A DNA stretch of 34,448 nucleotides from NCBI GenBank assembly GCA_902596745.1, contig CACJUZ010000008.1:1-34448 (forward strand), given 5' to 3'. The DNA comes from an uncultured Pelagibacteraceae bacterium. Lineage in GTDB: Bacteria; Pseudomonadota; Alphaproteobacteria; Pelagibacterales; Pelagibacteraceae. Positions 31,697 to 34,448 of the stretch are shown here, one piece after another. The translations under genes were made by a program, and so were the position numbers. The notes beneath the pieces are model-generated. The model was not told where the DNA came from. It ran no database searches and saw nothing but the letters and a program-made list of their open reading frames with translations. Position 1 is the first letter of the stretch. Each line of letters opens with the position of its first letter.

Positions 31697-34448
31697 TGAA
31701 AAACTATTTAAAAAACAAAAAATATCTTACAGAGAACAACGCTTACGATCCTTCTTTAGAACATGAGGCATGTGGTGTAGGATTAATAGCAACTACGGAC
31801 GGAAAAAAAAGTCGAAAAGTAGTTGATTATGGAATAGAAGCATTAAAAGCTGTTTGGCACAGGGGCGCTGTAGATGCTGACGGTAAATCTGGAGATGGAG
31901 CTGGAATTAAATTAGAAATTTCCCCTGAGTTTTTCTTAGAAAAAATATTAGAAACTGGACATAATCATGATCAAGATAGAAGAATATGTGTCGGCATGGT
32001 TTTTATGCCTCGAAATGATTATGCCGATCAAGAAAAATGTAGATCAATAATCGAGACAGTTTTGCTAAGTAAAAATTACTATATTTATGGTTGGAGACAA
32101 GTTCCAGTTAATCCAAAAGTTTTAGGTCCCACAGCTGACTCCAATCGACCTGAAATCGCGCAAGTTCTTTTTAGAAAAAACAAAGTAATAAAAACAAATG
32201 ATTTAGAAAGAGATTTATATGAAGCTAGAAAAAAAATAGAAAAAGATGCTCGGGAAAACCAATTAAACAGTTTTTACATATGCTCTTTGAGCTCAAGATC
32301 TATAGTTTATAAAGGTATGTTTTTAGCCGAGTCACTTGCCGATTTTTATTTGGATCTAAAAGATCCAACTTTTAAATCTAGATTTGCAATATTTCACCAA
32401 AGATATTCCACTAATACTTTTCCAAGTTGGGATTTAGCGCAACCCTTCAGAACTCTAGCACACAATGGAGAAATAAATACTTTAAAAGGAAATGTAAATT
32501 GGATGAGAATTCATGAACAAGATATGACAAGTAAACTTTTTAAAAATATAGAAGATTTAAAACCAGTTATAATCCCGGGTAATTCAGACTCGGCATCTTT
32601 AGATAATGTATTTGAATTATTAACTCATTCTGGAAAGCTTGCTCCATTGATCAAATTAATGATGATCCCAGATGCTTGGTCTAAAAGGAGTAAAACTGTT
32701 CCTAAAAATCACCAACAATTATTTAACTTTTTAAATAGTACGATTGAACCATGGGATGGACCTGCTGCAATTTGTGCTACTGATGCTAAATGGATTTTAG
32801 CAGCTGTCGATAGAAATGGCTTAAGACCTCTTAGGTATTCAATAACCTCAGATGGCTTAATATTCGCAGGTTCAGAAACAGGAATGATTAAAATTCCAGA
32901 AGAGAAAATAATTAAAAAAGGGAGACTCGGACCAGGAGAATTAATAGCTGTAGATTTAAAGGAGGGGAAGCTTTATCAAGATAAAGAGATAAAAGATTAT
33001 ATATCTAAAGATTATAAGCAGTTTAATAATCAAATAGTTGATCTTGATAAAAAATTAAAGGTCACTGAAGAAGAAACAAATTTTTCAGGCAATGATTTAA
33101 GAAGAAGACAGTATTTATCTGGTTATAGTGTTGAAGATTTAGAATTAATTCTTCATCCTATGGTCGAAGAAGGTAAAGAGGCTACAGGTTCAATGGGGGA
33201 CGACACACCGGTAGCAGTTTTATCAAGTCACTTTAGGCCTATATCACATTACTTCAGACAAAATTTTAGCCAAGTAACAAATCCGCCGATTGACTCGTTA
33301 AGAGAAAACAAGGTAATGAGTTTAAAAACAAGATTTGGTAATTTGGGTAATATACTTGATTTTAATAATCTAACACAAGAAGACATCTTTGTTCTCGACA
33401 GTCCAATACTTACAAATTCTCAATTTAAAAAGTTTAAAAAACTCTTTTCAAAAAAAATCAAATTAATTGATTGCACATTTAGTGTTAATGAAACTTTAAA
33501 AGATAATATCAAAAAAATTCAAGAAGAGTCTGAAATAGCGGTAAGAGAAGGAAGTACTACCTTAGTATTAAGTGATAAAAATATTTCTGAAAAGAGAGCA
33601 AATATTCCAATGGCTTTAGCAGTAGGAGCGATTAATTCTAATTTAGTAAAATTGGGATTAAGAGGATACTGCTCTTTAAATATAGAAACATCAGAAACTT
33701 TAGACACTCATTCATTTGCAGTTTTAATTGGAGTTGGAGCTACAACAGTAAACCCTTATTTGATAATAGATAGTATATACCAAAGGTTTGAGAAAAATTT
33801 ATTTGGTAAATATAAATTTAATGAGTGTGTAGAGAGATTCAAAAGTTCAATTGAAAACGGATTATTAAAAATTATGTCTAAGATGGGAATTTCAGTCATT
33901 AGTTCTTATAGAGGAGGGTGTAACTTTGAAACTGTTGGACTAAGTAGGGCATTAGTTTCAGATTATTTTCCAGGAATGATATCAAGAATTTCTGGTATTG
34001 GTTTGATAGGAATAGAAAAAAAAATTAAGGAAATACACGAGAAGGCCTATAAAAAAGATATTCAGATATTACCGATCGGGGGAATATATAAGTATAGAAA
34101 AACTGGGGAAAACCATCAGTTTCAAGGAAAATTAATTCACACATTACAACATGCCGTAACAGTCGGCTCTTACGAGACATTTAAAAAATATACAGATGGT
34201 ATAAATAATATGTCTCCTGTTAATTTAAGAGATCTTTTAGATTTTAAAAAATCAAATGATCCAATTAACATTAAAGAAGTTGAGCCCGTAGAAAATCTTA
34301 CTAAAAGGTTTGGTAGCGGGAGCATGTCACACGGTGCTTTGTCTGCAGAGGCACATGAAACATTAGCTGTTGGCATGAATAGAGTTAAAGGAGCCTCTTG
34401 CAGTGGCGAAGGGGGCGAAGACTCTGCTAGATTTAAAATTCAAGAAAA
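31696..34448 (+). CDS. gltB: glutamate synthase large subunit, 5' part (runs off window)
   Basis: The frame opens at the ATG overlapping the gltD stop and stays open for about 917 codons to the window edge. GltB makes two glutamates from glutamine and 2-oxoglutarate. Cys26 (EACGVG) is the likely amidotransferase nucleophile after removal of a propeptide. The class II glutaminase domain carries RYSTNTFPSW and LAHNGEINTLKGN. The central domain includes GYSVEDLELILHPM and ATGSMGDDTP. The FMN domain begins with RFGSGSMSHGALSAEAHE and GEGGEDSARF. The 3Fe-4S ligands and C-terminal beta-helix domain lie beyond the edge; GltB is usually about 1500 residues. Confidence 0.96.
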   Translation, partial: MKNYLKNKKYLTENNAYDPSLEHEACGVGLIATTDGKKSRKVVDYGIEALKAVWHRGAVDADGKSGDGAGIKLEISPEFFLEKILETGHNHDQDRRICVGMVFMPRNDYADQEKCRSIIETVLLSKNYYIYGWRQVPVNPKVLGPTADSNRPEIAQVLFRKNKVIKTNDLERDLYEARKKIEKDARENQLNSFYICSLSSRSIVYKGMFLAESLADFYLDLKDPTFKSRFAIFHQRYSTNTFPSWDLAQPFRTLAHNGEINTLKGNVNWMRIHEQDMTSKLFKNIEDLKPVIIPGNSDSASLDNVFELLTHSGKLAPLIKLMMIPDAWSKRSKTVPKNHQQLFNFLNSTIEPWDGPAAICATDAKWILAAVDRNGLRPLRYSITSDGLIFAGSETGMIKIPEEKIIKKGRLGPGELIAVDLKEGKLYQDKEIKDYISKDYKQFNNQIVDLDKKLKVTEEETNFSGNDLRRRQYLSGYSVEDLELILHPMVEEGKEATGSMGDDTPVAVLSSHFRPISHYFRQNFSQVTNPPIDSLRENKVMSLKTRFGNLGNILDFNNLTQEDIFVLDSPILTNSQFKKFKKLFSKKIKLIDCTFSVNETLKDNIKKIQEESEIAVREGSTTLVLSDKNISEKRANIPMALAVGAINSNLVKLGLRGYCSLNIETSETLDTHSFAVLIGVGATTVNPYLIIDSIYQRFEKNLFGKYKFNECVERFKSSIENGLLKIMSKMGISVISSYRGGCNFETVGLSRALVSDYFPGMISRISGIGLIGIEKKIKEIHEKAYKKDIQILPIGGIYKYRKTGENHQFQGKLIHTLQHAVTVGSYETFKKYTDGINNMSPVNLRDLLDFKKSNDPINIKEVEPVENLTKRFGSGSMSHGALSAEAHETLAVGMNRVKGASCSGEGGEDSARFKIQE

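Noticed and set aside
1-34448. CRISPR array, prophage, integrative element or defence island
   Set aside because: No regularly spaced repeats, integrase, transposase, phage structural genes or nuclease-helicase defence clusters were seen. Both tRNA genes lack duplicated 3' ends that would mark an attachment site, as far as could be judged by eye.

Overview
The window reads as a stretch of a streamlined, AT-rich alphaproteobacterial chromosome. It most resembles the SAR11 clade (Pelagibacterales, 'Candidatus Pelagibacter'-like). The reasons are the very low GC, the lysine/asparagine/isoleucine-rich proteins, coding almost end to end with many 1-8 base gene overlaps, a TAXI-type TRAP transporter, and the alphaproteobacterial order helicase - fdxA - carD. 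This assignment comes from recognising protein families by eye, not from a database search. I saw no phage genes, transposases, CRISPR arrays or integration scars. It looks like vertically inherited core and near-core genome.

Layout. 11-3446 (minus): argH - a 36-aa lipoprotein of LptM type - lysA - plsC, joined by stop/start overlaps or short gaps. 3476-5499: a TlpA-type thioredoxin (plus), a HIG1-like twin-membrane protein (minus), a serine hydrolase (plus) and an HNH nuclease (plus). 5500-7091 (minus): a YqaA/DedA-type membrane protein, dsbB and coq7. 7108-10005 (plus): a protein with two helix-turn-helix segments, tRNA-Leu(CAA), and an acyl-CoA synthetase that starts 4 bases after the tRNA CCA. 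10214-10279 (plus): a 21-residue peptide made almost only of Lys and Arg, ended by a strong terminator. 10345-14204 (minus): Suv3-like helicase - TerB-like protein - 7Fe-8S ferredoxin - CarD with a lysine-rich tail.

14376-19073 (plus): an aminotransferase, a TAXI periplasmic binding protein, a terminator-like hairpin, and the fused TRAP permease. The permease is split by a one-base frameshift in an A8 run at 17576-17583. 19083-21079 (plus): a 49-aa CxxC protein, a membrane-anchored PQQ-sugar-dehydrogenase-like propeller, and an exported MsrB. 21076-26632 (minus): aceE - aceF, an EamA transporter and a PaaI-type thioesterase. The AceE is unusual because it carries its own N-terminal lipoyl domain. 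26882-29094 (minus): thiolase - 44-aa membrane microprotein - HDAC-like deacetylase. After tRNA-Arg(ACG) come a 25-aa membrane microprotein and uppP. gltD and the 5' part of gltB (plus) run off the right edge.

Function. The window covers amino-acid synthesis (Arg, Lys, Glu), pyruvate-to-acetyl-CoA conversion and thiolase chemistry, fatty-acid activation and phosphatidic acid synthesis. It also covers envelope redox and maintenance (TlpA, DsbB, MsrB, UppP, LptM-like), ubiquinone synthesis, and organic-acid uptake. No multi-gene defence or mobile system is visible. The most distinctive items are the lipoyl-AceE fusion, the Lys/Arg micro-gene facing a Lys-tailed CarD, the A8 frameshift in the TRAP permease, and the leader upstream of the aminotransferase.
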